Of a DNA stretch of 64,000 nt, positions 24,811 to 36,500 are shown in pieces; the first letter of the stretch is position 1; the number at the start of each line of letters is the position of its first letter. Under the pieces are notes generated by a model. That model saw nothing but the letters and a program-made list of their open reading frames with translations, was not told the origin of the DNA and ran no database searches. Position numbers and translations under genes: made by a program. Location: NCBI GenBank assembly GCA_010645155.1, contig CM021323.1:923196-987195 (forward strand). Direction: 5' to 3'. This stretch comes from Tigriopus japonicus (taxonomy: Eukaryota; Arthropoda; Copepoda; Harpacticoida; Harpacticidae).

Positions 24811-25623
24811 AAATAGAGCTCACAAGTTTAGAGTGAAATCATGAGATGCGACCTTTTGCAGGCCCAGGCGTTCAGACCCACAAAGGAATTAAGAGTTGTT
24901 CAATTGTGCCAACAACTTTTTTCAAAAATGAGGACCATGAAAATATTTTTAACACTTTGCAATGTTTAGTCATTTATTCAGAGGATCTGAATCTTAGATA
25001 ACTGAAAAATTGGTGTTCAATGTATCCATGTTGGGCATTCTTGAATATTCTGTGTCAATGACAAGATTAAACAGTTTGTGATGTTTTTTCAACCCATCTC
25101 AATCTTAAATAAGAGAAGAAATTTGTGTTTCAAGTATCTGTTATGTTCAGTCTTGAATATTCTTCAATGTGGTAGTGGTTAGCTTTGCTCTATAAAAATG
25201 TTACAGACTTTCAAAATCATATTTCAATGTCAGAGTATCATTTTAAAATGCACATGTTTACCAAATATCTTCATTACTTTGAATTGAAAGATGCCATTGA
25301 AAGTCTTTAAACAGTTGCATAGAGCAAACGAAAGCATTGATACATGGAAGAATACTCAAGAATGGAGATAACAGATACTTTCAAACACAAATTTCTTCAA
25401 TCATTTAAGATTGACATTGGTTGAATAGACATCACAAAGTGTTTAATCTTGTCATGGTCCTCATCTTTGAAGAAAGTCACCGGCACAATTGAACAACTCT
25501 TAATGGTCGAAAATTAGTTATAATGAAATGCTATAGAGGCGAGATTTTGCTTCTTGGGTCTGAACGCTTTCGCCGCAAGAGTTCCATCTCAAGACTTCAC
25601 TCTGTACTTGAAAGCTCTATTTT
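24811..25623. repeat. foldback element with about 350-400-bp inverted arms
   Basis: Left arm 24811 to about 25225 and right arm about 25299-25623 are reverse complements over nearly their full length, with many substitutions and indels. Matching landmarks are AATAGAGCT at 24812 against AGCTCTATT at the right end, and GCTTTGCTCTATAAAAATG (25183-25201) against its complement near 25307-25327. The spacer is only about 70 bp, so the whole unit would fold into one hairpin. No coding sequence or target duplication found. Confidence 0.75.
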
Positions 25624-25748
25624 TTTAAATTTTGCATGAAAATCACAGTTTTTTGTAATTACATCGTAAATTATACTTAACAAGTTTTTGGCGACCCCAA
25701 AGAAAAACTAAATATTTGTTTGTACATAGCAACTATAAATTGTATGAA

Positions 25749-25782
25749 CTAAAGATCCTCATGACGTCATGAGGATCTTTAG
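25749..25782. repeat. perfect 34-bp palindrome centred on TGACGTCA
   Basis: The 34 bases from CTAAAGATCC (25749) to GGATCTTTAG (25782) equal their own reverse complement. The centre holds TGACGTCA, the full consensus site for ATF/CREB-type bZIP factors. It lies about 0.9 kb upstream of SLC35B4 and 1.3 kb upstream of MCM9. It may equally be part of a mobile element end. Confidence 0.85.
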
Positions 25783-26708
25783 CATGATGAACTATACAAA
25801 GTTGGCGACGGAACAAGCTATTTTCAAAATCTCGCATTTTTTCCATTTCTCCATTTTTTCAAATTTTAGACAAAAATTGATGATTTTTGTAATTAAATTG
25901 TAAAGACTTCTGAGTCCAGACTCATTCAGTCTGATGCCGTCTGAATCTACTTGAGATCAAGGTGGTAACAATCCCATCACTAATCCTACTTGTAACAGTT
26001 TGATCCGATGTACGGACAGCCATAGACGGCTTGGCCGATATCATAAATCAAGTCCTCCTTGCATGAATCTAATACTCGTATACTTGCCACGACATCTGTT
26101 GGTTCTCTCAATATCACGTCACAGATATCAGCTGATTGTAGAGTGTAGAAAAGACTTGTGGAACCTCGTCTTGTATGGGTAGGTGTGGACTGTATGCGGA
26201 CCAACCCGCGGCATATTCGTGCCAAAAAGTGCTCCTTCAAGCTCGATTAGAATGACGGGAGGGAAACTCTCGGGGATAAGGCCATTCACGCGTATAAACG
26301 GTATAAACGCACACGATCATCGCTGCTAACTCACTCACTCGCTCGCTTCCAGAGAGCCTGACAGCTCTCGGACTCGGTGACCTTAAGGCCGGCCCTCTTG
26401 ACTCGTCATTACCGCCTCCTTGATTGCACTCAGACTGGCCAGCCTGACGCCTCATTGGCCTTTATTAGGCCTTCTAACTGGCTGAGAAGTTCAAGTTCGT
26501 TGATGAAGCAACATCATTTGAGAAGGAGTTCATGATCCAACTGAATAGTACGGGCCAAGCTCGTTTAGTCATTGATTTATTCGCCCAGTGTATGTGTGTA
26601 GCGAGCCGCCATCGCTTGATTTCATCGCGTCCGTGGATGCGGGCGGCTTTTTGTTTGCGGAGGTTGTGATGAGCGAGGTTGCCCGTGGCTGATTTGCGAA
26701 GAGACATC
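25783..26708. other. upstream region of SLC35B4
   Basis: No gene recognised. Sequence becomes GC-richer from about 26240, consistent with a promoter/5' leader. The minus-strand frame at 26474-26827 overlaps the first SLC35B4 exon in antisense and has no family similarity. Confidence 0.4.
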
Positions 26709-28389
26709 ATGAGCGCGGTGTCGGCCATTGCCTTGGTTTTGTTCGGCTGCTGTCTGAATGTGATCTCGTTGGAATTTCTCGTCAAGTAAGTTAGTTGCAC
26801 GCCTGCAACAAGCCCGTTAACCCCCACGTCGGCGACCTTTTGTGTTTTTGTGCGCCTGAAAGCGATTGGTAGGACGGCCTTTTTTGATGTTAGACCCTTA
26901 TGTTGAGTCGTTTCGCCCGATGTGAGGTCGATCCGCTTTTAAAGTGGGGTGGGGTGTGACCCTTTTGACTAATTTGAGGAAGGTGTGCGTAACTGACGAG
27001 CGACATGTCTTGGCGGGCTTGGTTTTTGATCACTCAAGTCTTGGTGATTTGCGGTGCCCGAGAACTGGCCATGGAAATGCACGTCAAGTAAGTGAGACTG
27101 GTTGTGGATAAGATGGGAACAACAAAGCTGTGTCCCCGAATGAACACTCACCAACATGAAAATGCTGGTTTAGATTATGGGGCATTGATTTGATTTCCTT
27201 TTCAGAGAGGACCCGGGATGCGGCAATCTCATCACGTTTTGTTCGTTTCTCTTCATTTCGATCGAGGGATTCATTTTTACTACCAAATGCGGAACTCGAG
27301 GACCAGTTGTGCCGTTCCGGTAAGAACGGGAAGAAAGAGATGCCCAAGAGCCAATCCAATATCATCATTATTCACTTTATTCTAGATCTTGGACCACTCT
27401 CGTTGTAATGTACTTTATCATTAGCGTCACCAACAACTACGCGCTGAATTTCAATATTTCTATGCCATTGCACATGATCTTCCGGGCAGTAAGTTTTCTA
27501 GTCTCTATGGGGAACGGCTTCATGTCAATCAAAAAAAAAAACGACGTTCAATTTTAGGGGTCACTAATGGCCAATATGGTCATGGGCATGATCATTCTCC
27601 ACAAACGCTATTCTCCCATGAAGTATTTGTCTGTGATAATGATCTCGTTGGGCATTGGGCTGTGTACAATCATGTCGAGCCAAAACGTGGCAAACAAATC
27701 CATAGATCCTACCTCTACGTCATCAAATGGGACCAAAGCGGAACATGAAGGTTCAATTCACACTGAGGACCACGACACTTGGGAAATGATAAGATGGTCG
27801 ATTGGCTTGGCCATGCTCACTTTTGCTCTCTTCATGTCCGCCAGAATGGGCATCTATCAGGAAGTGATATACAAGAAATTCGGAAAGCATCCCAAAGAAG
27901 CATTGTTCTACTCGGTACGAAAAGTTCTGCCCGCCGTCTCATCTCACATGATCTCATATTATTACTCCTTGTTTTCCTTTACAGCACTGTCTCCCATTGC
28001 CCGGCTTTCTATTTCTTAGTCAAAATATCTACACTCACTTCATGATCGCCATGAATTCTCCGGCATTATCGATCTTGGGATTGGTGGAGATGCCTCGGAT
28101 GATGCTCTACTTGCTCTGCAATGTCCTGACACAATATCTGTGCATCTCTGCCGTGTTCACATTGACGAGCGAGTGTGCTAGTCTCACTGTGACCCTTGTA
28201 GTCACTCTTAGAAAGTTCTTGTCGCTCTTATTTTCGATATGGTACTTTCAAAACCCGTTTACATTGCTACATTGGGTCGGAACGTTCTTGGTATTCTCGG
28301 GCACACTTTTGTTCTCTGATGTTCCTGGCATGATCAAGAATGCAAGAGAACAAAAGATGGATGGATATCCGGATAAAAAGACTCAATAA
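26709..28389 (+). CDS. SLC35B4: SLC35B4-type nucleotide-sugar transporter (UDP-xylose/UDP-GlcNAc)
   Basis: Five exons join in phase: 26709-26785, 27206-27319, 27386-27488, 27558-27914, 27985-28389; about 351 residues, close to the family's usual 330. It is a ten-helix Golgi/ER membrane antiporter that brings nucleotide sugars into the lumen for glycosylation. Family blocks seen in order: GCCLNVISLEFL in helix 1, EDPGCGNLITF, SVTNNYALNFNISMPLHMIF, LTFALFMSARMGIYQEVIYK, KHPKEALFYS, LPLPGF and SECASLTVTLVVTLRKFLSL near the end. The C-terminus is polar and lysine-rich, ending KKTQ, the kind of tail found in ER/Golgi transporters. A second possible first exon lies at 27005-27087. AATAAA at 28411-28416 is 22 bp after the stop. 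The gene converges on TATDN2. Confidence 0.95.
27005..27087 (+). CDS. SLC35B4: candidate alternative first exon of SLC35B4
   Basis: ATG at 27005 opens 27 codons plus two bases, ending at the donor TCAA|GTAAGTGAG. The known first exon (26709-26785) ends at TCAA|GTAAGTTAG. Both leave the same phase (AA) and splice to 27206 as AA|A to give Lys. The encoded peptide starts MSWRAWFLITQVLVICG, hydrophobic like helix 1 but without its conserved GCCLNVI motif, so it looks more like a signal peptide. An in-frame TAA 15 bp before the ATG rules out use as an internal coding exon. The residues at both exon ends align loosely (VL..C........E..VK), which suggests exon duplication. No transcript evidence is available. 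Confidence 0.5.
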
Positions 28390-28410
28390 TGTTGACACTC
28401 GCGAAAAAAT

Positions 28411-28416
28411 AATAAA
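28411..28416 (+). terminator. poly(A) signal of SLC35B4
   Basis: AATAAA 22 bp after the SLC35B4 stop and 63 bp before the TATDN2 stop on the other strand. The two 3' ends are therefore packed very tightly and may overlap as antisense transcripts. Confidence 0.7.
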
Positions 28417-28478
28417 GTCATTTCCTTATATGCCGAAGCAAAAACATGTGTTGTACATGTATTATCAAAACGAGTTAT

Positions 28479-30558
28479 TTAATGCTTCTTCTTCTTTGAT
28501 TTGACCGATTTTCGATCTTCAATCTTGTGTTTGCGTTGTGGAGAAACCTCCGCTGAATTATCCTGTTTCTTCAGGATCTTCTTTGTCTCGTGAGTAGTAG
28601 GTTTGGATTGAGACCGTTTCTCTGAATCCCGAGACTTTGACATTTTACTCTTTTCCGGCGATTTCTTTGAAGTTCTTAAAGAGGCCTTGGAAACAGTAGG
28701 TATCTCTTCTTCCGAGCTAGATATTGATTTTAAGGGTATTGGCCTGATTGACACCGACGAATCAAAAAACAAAGATCTTTCATATGATGGCTCCTCGATT
28801 TCGGCTTTTTTTGTTTGACTTTGGGCAACCAACGACTCCAATCCGTAGATTTCCGTCACATTGTTTCTGGTGGCCTTTAGAACTTCTTTCAGGCTGACTT
28901 TCTTCAATGAGGCCACCTGAGCCGCCGTGTGTATCGCAAAACCGGGATGGCTATTGGTCAGCGGGTAATCACTTTCATATTTCACCTAAATTTTACGATT
29001 AAGGGTTAAGAATGGATCCAAGCACTTCTACAGATCGTTTAACCAAAAAGCCGTCCTTTTTTTGAATGACATAATTCATAGACTATGGGACTACTTGAGT
29101 CATCCACGCTAAAGTTCAGATAAATACAATACTTGTAATTTGTTTTGAGTTAAATGGTTCTAAAATGTGCATTTTGAATAAAAGTACATTGGACAACAAA
29201 AGTATAATTGGTCACACGAGGTACTCAAGTATTGGCATCATCCAACTGATATTTCCTCACAGTAAGGAGTTAAGTGTTAAAAAGGCTTACGATTGAATGT
29301 TGGACATAAAGAAAGAACTTGGCCAACATTGATGTTGTGTTTTTAAGTATTCACATTTACCTTGTTGGGCAGGAAATAGGGGGCATCCGTTTCGAGTAAC
29401 AATCGATTCAACGGAATTTGACGGGCCACCTCGCGTACTTGGTACGCAGATGAAACTGTGATGAGTGGTGTGAGTCCGATTTTGCATCCAGGGAATTTGT
29501 CCAACCATATCTGACAAGTTTTCCAACTTCCAGTAAAACAGTGCAAATGAAAGGGATAACCACTGGGCATTCCCACCTATGAAAAATCCTGATGGGTTAT
29601 TTCATACTCATCCTTAAAATTAACGTGAATATATAATACCTCTTTAAGAATCGCCATTCCATCCTCGTCGGCATCTCGAATATGGAGACAGAATGGCAGT
29701 TTCAGTTTCATCCCCATTTGTAGTTGGGATCTAAACGCGCGTTGTTGGACTATTCGATGACAAGAATTTTTACCAGAGTAATCCAGCCCAATTTCACCCA
29801 AACCCACCACGTTGGGACGCTTTAGGGCGTTTTCAAGGGTCAATTTAGCGTAATGATCAAACTCGTTGGCAAAATGAGGATGACAACCGTAGATTACCCG
29901 TACTTCGGGCTCCAATTCCAAACTCGATTCCAAACCATACTTAAAAAGGTTTAAACATGTCATTTCATTTTTACTCGTGCTCCTAAACCAAATCACACAA
30001 GATTAGCATGGCCAATTCAACATACCTTAAACCAAGATCTTGGTTCGCAAAACACGGCGATGCATCCTTCGTAAGAATTGGGAAAGAACTCTCGAAAATC
30101 GTGACGAAACTCTGCAAAGTTCCTTGGCCCAGGCTCCAATCGTCTGAACAGAAAATCGAGATGGCAATGGGTGTCGATCAAGAGCTTTTCATCAAACGCC
30201 ATGGCCTCACTCATGTCATAATCACTGGAGCCCTAGAAACAAATATTCTCATTATGTTATTTACCCACTCATTCAATACATTTCTTCCATCTATCTAAAG
30301 TCTTATCTACCTTCATTGGCGACGATAATCCGATGGAGGAGGAATTCAATCCGAGCACTTGACATTGCCAACGTTGGTAACCTCGACCTTCTATTAAAAA
30401 TATATGACAAAAGCAAATCTTATTGCTCCTTAAGGTTCAATCTTACTTTGAGCGGAAGGTGAAGATGATTGCGGAAAAGAATGTCGCCGGTGATGCCCTT
30501 GATATTGCGACTTTTTATCACGGAACTGATATGGAGAGGACTTGAGAATGGAGGCCAT
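28479..30558 (-). CDS. TATDN2: TATDN2-like TatD metal-dependent nuclease
   Basis: Six minus-strand exons join in phase: 30558-30447, 30390-30311, 30232-30026, 29939-29640, 29576-29361, 28985-28479; about 473 residues. TatD enzymes are TIM-barrel, two-metal hydrolases with DNase activity. All metal-ligand motifs are present: DTHCHLD (about residue 84), GEIGLDYS (about 179), LHIRDAD (about 221), HCFTGS (about 244) and ETDAPYFLP (about 294). The block CIAVFCEPRSW and the IYGCHPHF step match TATDN2 better than TATDN1 or TATDN3. The N-terminus is shorter than in vertebrate TATDN2. The C-terminal 110 residues are a Ser/Lys-rich basic tail ending KSKKKKH, which could act as a nuclear localisation signal. 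The exon 4 acceptor at 29941-29940 was chosen because nearer AGs break the frame. Start 30558 follows an upstream in-frame stop. Confidence 0.92.
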
Positions 30559-31860
30559 CGCGGGGAATTGCTCTATGGTGTTACTTGGAAGTCAATCAAT
30601 TTTCTGAGCTTGTTTGAGGCACAAATGAGCTCCTTTAGTCTGAGGGATTGTTTTGATGTGAGCTCAACGTTTTCCAGGATTAACATGATAAAACATTGAA
30701 CATAGGGTGACCAAGTTAGCATTGTGGAAACCCGTCACTGTAGACGCTTTCTTTACTTTTTTCCTCTCAATATTTTCGAGCAAATTCCGAATATTCTTGT
30801 AAAACAACGAGACTCGAGCCAAACCACATTGTTCACCAATCTATCGAACTATCAATCTATCTCGCCGATCCAATCTATTGATAGGAGAGATAAAACGGTC
30901 AGCACCGTTTTACTCCATATTCCTTCTTTTGTGTTCTTTTTATCCCAAAATATTCAAAACTATTGAATCAATAACAAATTATATTTTTCAATTGATCGGT
31001 TAAAACGATTAAAACATAATTATTTTTTGCGAAAAATGGATTGGAGATACTCGTTCGCTATTTACTTTATGAAATATTTCACGGATCCAAAATTGGCGTT
31101 ATCACCAAACCTATATTTCAGTTCAGTTCAAATGTCCAAGTTCTCCCTGACTCACCCACTCAGTGGTAAAATTCTTCTCGCTTCACGTCCGAATTTTTCA
31201 CAACTTTTAAGGAACTGGTCAAATGAAGTCTTTACTTGCAGGTCGAAGAAAGCAATATTCAGGTTATTTTTTGCAAAACTTCAGAAGAATATGTGTGCAA
31301 TACAGGTCATTAAAAAAGGGTTACGTTAGTGAGGTATGCACCAATCAGCTTCTTGCTTCATTTAAGCATTTTACTTCACCGCTGTAACCATATAAGAAAA
31401 TAAGTGCCATCACATCGGTAACGCTACTTCAAAATCGTTTATTATTTAACGCAATATTTTTAAATCATTGGACGGTATTTGAAATAATCTTTATTGCGAG
31501 GTCTTTCTCATTGGATACATTTTTCATTATTACCTTGAATTTGATTTTTCATGGAGGGGTCCCTTCTGTTTTTTTATAATCATAATATGTTTGAACTTTC
31601 AAGAGGCTTGAAGTTTCTATCTTAACATGAGAAGACAAGATTACTCAACAAAATGTTGTTAATTTTGATGCCGAAGCTTTGCTCTAACTCAAAGTGAGTT
31701 AAAAAAGTTTATCCTGAAATTTCATGGATTCAATTTTATAAAATTTCATAAACTTTCTTAGCAAGCATTTTCACGGCCATCATCGTGGGAATGGAATTCC
31801 AAAGTATGTTTGTCTTGTCAGCGGGGAACTTCATTTTTAGAGGATCTTGACCTCACCAAC
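30559..31860. other. intergenic, no gene recognised
   Basis: AT-rich. The plus-strand frames at 30724-30966 and 31027-31329 show no family similarity or in-phase splicing. Confidence 0.5.
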
Positions 31861-33212
31861 TTAGCTATTTTTGGTTTATAATAAATGATCCTCAACTGCC
31901 ATCAAAATCGAGTTTTCTTGAGCGTGACTTGCTTCAAGTTTTCCTATCTGATCGGTCTTTAGAGTAGATGACCGAAAAGATGCGCAGTTCAAAACAACAT
32001 GGCCATATCAGGCATTACCTCTTAAGGTGACAAATTCTTCAAACTAGATAGACTTTAGATAAACAATAAAGCCTGCTAATATGGTGTAGCAAAGTGTTAA
32101 GTGATCATGTCCAACATAGTTGAACAATTTAAGGATTTGAAATGCCAGGAATTTTGGGGGACGTTAAGGACTACTACAAAGAATTTGTGGTCAATTAAAA
32201 TTTCTCCCTGATGTACGTAGTACGTCACTAATCCGATAGTACTTTCCAATGTCGAGGAATCTCANNNNNNNNNNNNNNNNNNNNNNNNNNNNNNNNNNNN
32301 NNNNNNNNNNNNNNNNNNNNNNNNNNNNNNNNNNNNNNNNNNNNNNNNNNNNNNNNNNNNNNNNNNNNNNNNNNNNNNNNNNNNNNNNNNNNNNNNNNNN
32401 NNNNNNNNNNNNNNNNNNNNNNNNNNNNNNNNNNNNNNNNNNNNNNNNNNNNNNNNNNNNNNNNNNNNNNNNNNNNNNNNNNNNNNNNNNNNNNNNNNNN
32501 NNNNNNNNNNNNNNNNNNNNNNNNNNNNNNNNNNNNNNNNNNNNNNNNNNNNNNNNNNNNNNNNNNNNNNNNNNNNNNNNNNNNNNNNNNNNNNNNNNNN
32601 NNNNNNNNNNNNNNNNNNNNNNNNNNNNNNNNNNNNNNNNNNNNNNNNNNNNNNNNNNNNNNNNNNNNNNNNNNNNNNNNNNNNNNNNNNNNNNNNNNNN
32701 NNNNNNNNNNNNNNNNNNNNNNNNNNNNNNNNNNNNNNNNNNNNNNNNNNNNNNNNNNNNNNNNNNNNNNNNNNNNNNNNNNNNNNNNNNNNNNNNNNNN
32801 NNNNNNNNTTAGCTATTTTTGGTTTATAATAAATGACCCTCAACTGCCATGAAAATCCAGTTTTCTTGAGCGTGACTTGCTTCAAGTTTTCCTATCTGAT
32901 CGGTCTTTAGAGTAGATGACCGAAAAGATGCGAAGTTCAAAACAACATGGCCATATCAGGCATTACCTCTTAAGGTGACAAATTCTTCAAACTAGATAGA
33001 CTTTAGATAAACAGTAAAGCCTGCTAATATGGTGTAGCAAAGTGTTAAGTGATCATGTCCAACATAGTTGAACAATTTAAGGATTTGAAATGTCAGGAAT
33101 TTTGGGGGACGTTTAGGACTACTACTAAGAATTTGTGGTCAATTAAAATTTCTCCCTGATGTACGTAGTACGTCTCTAATCCGATAGTACTTTCCAATGT
33201 CGAGGAATCTCA
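31861..33212. repeat. 404-bp direct duplication on both sides of an assembly gap
   Basis: Bases 31861-32264 are repeated at 32809-33212 with the same order and only scattered single-base differences (for example ATGATCC/ATGACCC, ATCAAAATCGAG/ATGAAAATCCAG, GCCAGG/GTCAGG). The left copy stops exactly at the gap and the right copy starts exactly after it. This is the pattern produced when two alleles are laid end to end by the assembler, though a true tandem duplication is possible. Confidence 0.85.
32265..32808. other. assembly gap (544 N)
   Basis: A run of 544 undetermined bases. Open frames reported across it are artefacts of N translation. Confidence 0.99.
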
Positions 33213-33542
33213 ACTCCTCGCCATTTACTCCGGTCATCCCTAACTGTTCCTCGACCTGCGTCTGCCACTTAAAATCCGAACGACGCACAAAACACCATGC
33301 AAAGGCCCCAAGAAGTTAGTTCTCCAGGTGTGGAGTCATCGATTTCCAGTTCCCGGCGTCGTTGGAAATTGGATCGTGAACGTAACGGGCGCGCTTAGGT
33401 GGAATTCATGGTTCCTCATGTCAGTCTTGTATAGAACATTGAGAACACAGGTCTGAGTCGAGACGATCTTGAAAAACATAAAATATTGCTTTTATGATAA
33501 CTTGCTACTTTTTTTTGTAGGTGTTCCAATTTTCGTGGAACC

Positions 33543-36500
33543 ATGCTCTCTTCCGGGACTGTTTTTGTTTTAGTCGTCTCAATTTTAGTCAGATCAACAG
33601 TATCAGCAGAGACAACCAATGTTACCTCTCAGTCCAGAGGTGCTCGAGGTGACTTTTTTTGAAATTTTGAATATTTTCTTTAAGAATCTCCTTTAAAATA
33701 ACAAACATGGATCATTAAACTCACATCTTTTCTACTTTTTAGCACTCTCGCTTTTCGAGATCGTCAAGTTCAAGGTACCAAGGTCTTTAAACATTACTAC
33801 TTCCTTAAAATTCTCTTGAATCCTTTGAAGTATTGTAACATTTTGTAGTGGCTTTCATAATTGAATTCCTTTGTAGAACGAGGCCTGTACCCCAGGTGGT
33901 TCAGCGGGTCGCGTTGGAACTTGCTACACAAATGACGAGTGTTCCCGACGAGGTAAGTTACCCGGTTACTAAAGCTCATTCTTTGCTCATGTGACTTTGT
34001 TTTATTTTTAGGTGGAGCCGCGTCTGGAACATGTGCCAATGGATTTGGCGTCTGTTGCATAAGTACCATTAATGTTAACTTATTTATTTTCGATTTTGCT
34101 TTCACATGTCTCTCTTTCTTTTAGTAAGTTTATCATGTGGTGGAACATCGTCTGACAATTGTACATATTTATCTGAAAATATTTCACCTAATGGTGTGTC
34201 AAGCTGCAGTTATGAGATATGTAAAAAATCATCTGACATATGCCGAATTCGACTGGATTTTTTGGTAATTATGAGTTTTGCTTCCCTCTAATGAATTCAT
34301 GATTTTTTGAAAAATTTTGGCAAGCATTTGATTAAAATAAGTCTGTTAGCCACAACAATGCTAGTAAAATATTTTTTTGAGTACAATTTCTTGATCAAAA
34401 GTAGGTTTATTTTTGGCAGGAATGAAACTATCAGACCTTGTGAAATAATTCATTCATTTTATGTGGGTTAGGTTTAGTATCACATGCGATCAGTAATAAC
34501 TTGAATAGTATTCAAAAACCATTTAGTTCAAAGCGCTCGTTTTTTGCGTGGATTCATTTGACATCCGATTTACCGACGAACTTAAACCATTTCTCGACGA
34601 ATAAAAGGTGAACTGTTGAGGGCATAGAGAAGTGTGCTGGTGGAGTATACCGTATTCAAGTTTAGATCATACATTAGCTGAGTTTATAAAGCTCACAAAA
34701 GGTTACTGTGACTGTTTTCGAAACGATAGAATTCACTTTACTTCTGATGGTCATTACAACTCACCTATGTTCAGGATGTGTGGCTGTATGGTGAAATATT
34801 CCGTTTTTTTGAGCAATGTTATTTTGCATAAGCTGCGTTGCTAAAATTTCCAAACCATGAATGCAGTCGAACAATCCACTCCACCATACTTCCAATCGCC
34901 CCAACAGCTCACCCTCTATCATAAACCTACTTCTATGAGCAAACTTTTTTTTGCATTGGCCTGACTCTTCATTTCTCATAGTGTCAGGTCAAAACAAAAT
35001 TATATGAAGGTCATTAATTCTTAGCAAAAAATTTCACGGGTCTTTAAACTTTATTGTGATGAATCAATCGTCAGAAGCAATAAAATTGACATATTAGATG
35101 CATGAGAGTTTCGAAAAAATGTAGGATTTTTATTCTACATTTACGGCTGGTCTTTCTCAATCCTCAAAAAATGTGTTTTTCTTGCCATGCCTATGTTCTA
35201 ACTTGTCATTGAAAACAAAACTCTGCAACAAAAATGCATTGCAATGGTAATTTCAAGCAAATGACCTTCGATAAATCTCCTACTAATTCGGCGTTGAATG
35301 AAATTCTTAGATTGTTTCGTCTTAGTTACGTAAGTGCCGAATGACATCAACAGTTTTGCAAGGTGGTATAACAGCAAATCGTGCAAATGCATCCGCACTC
35401 GTCTGGTCACAAATACATTTGAGTGTCCGCCTTCCTTTGTTCATTTGGTTCAATTTTGTGAAATGAGCATGTGATGTCATTTGAAATTTTAAGTAGCCAT
35501 TACGAAATGATGTTATTTGAAATGAGATATCCACTTAGTTCCTATCCAATGCATTTTTAATATCATGACAGGTAATGTCATTATTGTAAACAAGCTTGGG
35601 GTTATTTCGCCAAATTTAGTGGCTTTTAATACAAAAATTGTCATTATTGAAAACTCTCTGTACCCCCACTCGTCACTCTAATAGTGACAATAGCTGAATA
35701 GTGTGATTTGATTTTCTTTTTGTTGAATCGAAGTTAGAATACAACTTCGAAACTAGGATTTGAAAAAAGCTACCTACAACTGGGGAGATCGCCGTTCCCA
35801 CGAGCACAAGCATTAATTCTTAACCTCGCTCGGGAATGACTACAAGTTCTCCAATTTAAGCTGTACGTACAGTAATTTAGTAACTTCGTCCACGAGAACT
35901 CGGCAGGTCAAATGTTTAAGCCAAAGAACTCCGAAGTATTATTGACAGTTAGCGAATGCTCAATCCCTAGGTTACGCTTGCAAAACTAGTGGCATGATAT
36001 TCTTCTTAAATAACTTTTCACTAGATCATGTTAAAGATACTGAAGGCATTTAGCCAAGAAGAGATTAAACTGATTTGAACGGACTCCAAATTTCTGCCTA
36101 GCCGCTAACGGTGACTGGTTTTCAAACAGTATTTGGCAGTGCCAGTTTGAAGCAATTTAAAAAAATGGGCAACACTTTGGCCAAGGGGGAAAATATTTGA
36201 CAAACTGCACGTTCACGTGTAGAAGCAACAGAAAGGAAACATTTGGCAAACACCAAACATTTTCGGAATACTTGACAAATAATCTAGCCAAAATGTTTCA
36301 TGTGTAGGCCAGCCTTTATTTGTTATATTTGTTTGTTTCCTATCATTACTCCCAAGAACAAAAGCGATTCTTTGTGCGGTTGCCAAGAGAGTTCGATCTT
36401 AAGATCGGACTTAGAGTACTTAAAAGCACTTCGTGATTCTAAAGTGCAATTTTCAAAAATGAAATGCATTAGAAATCGTAATGTTTATGACAACCCTGGG

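Noticed and set aside
26474..26827. Minus-strand 117-codon frame upstream of SLC35B4
   Set aside because: It overlaps the first exon of SLC35B4 in antisense and has no recognised similarity.
29979..29984. AG sites near 29976-29984 as the acceptor of TATDN2 exon 4
   Set aside because: All of them leave one extra base and break the frame after exon 3; the AG at 29941-29940 keeps it and removes no conserved residues.
32249..32885. Open frames running through the first N block
   Set aside because: They consist almost wholly of undetermined residues and are artefacts.
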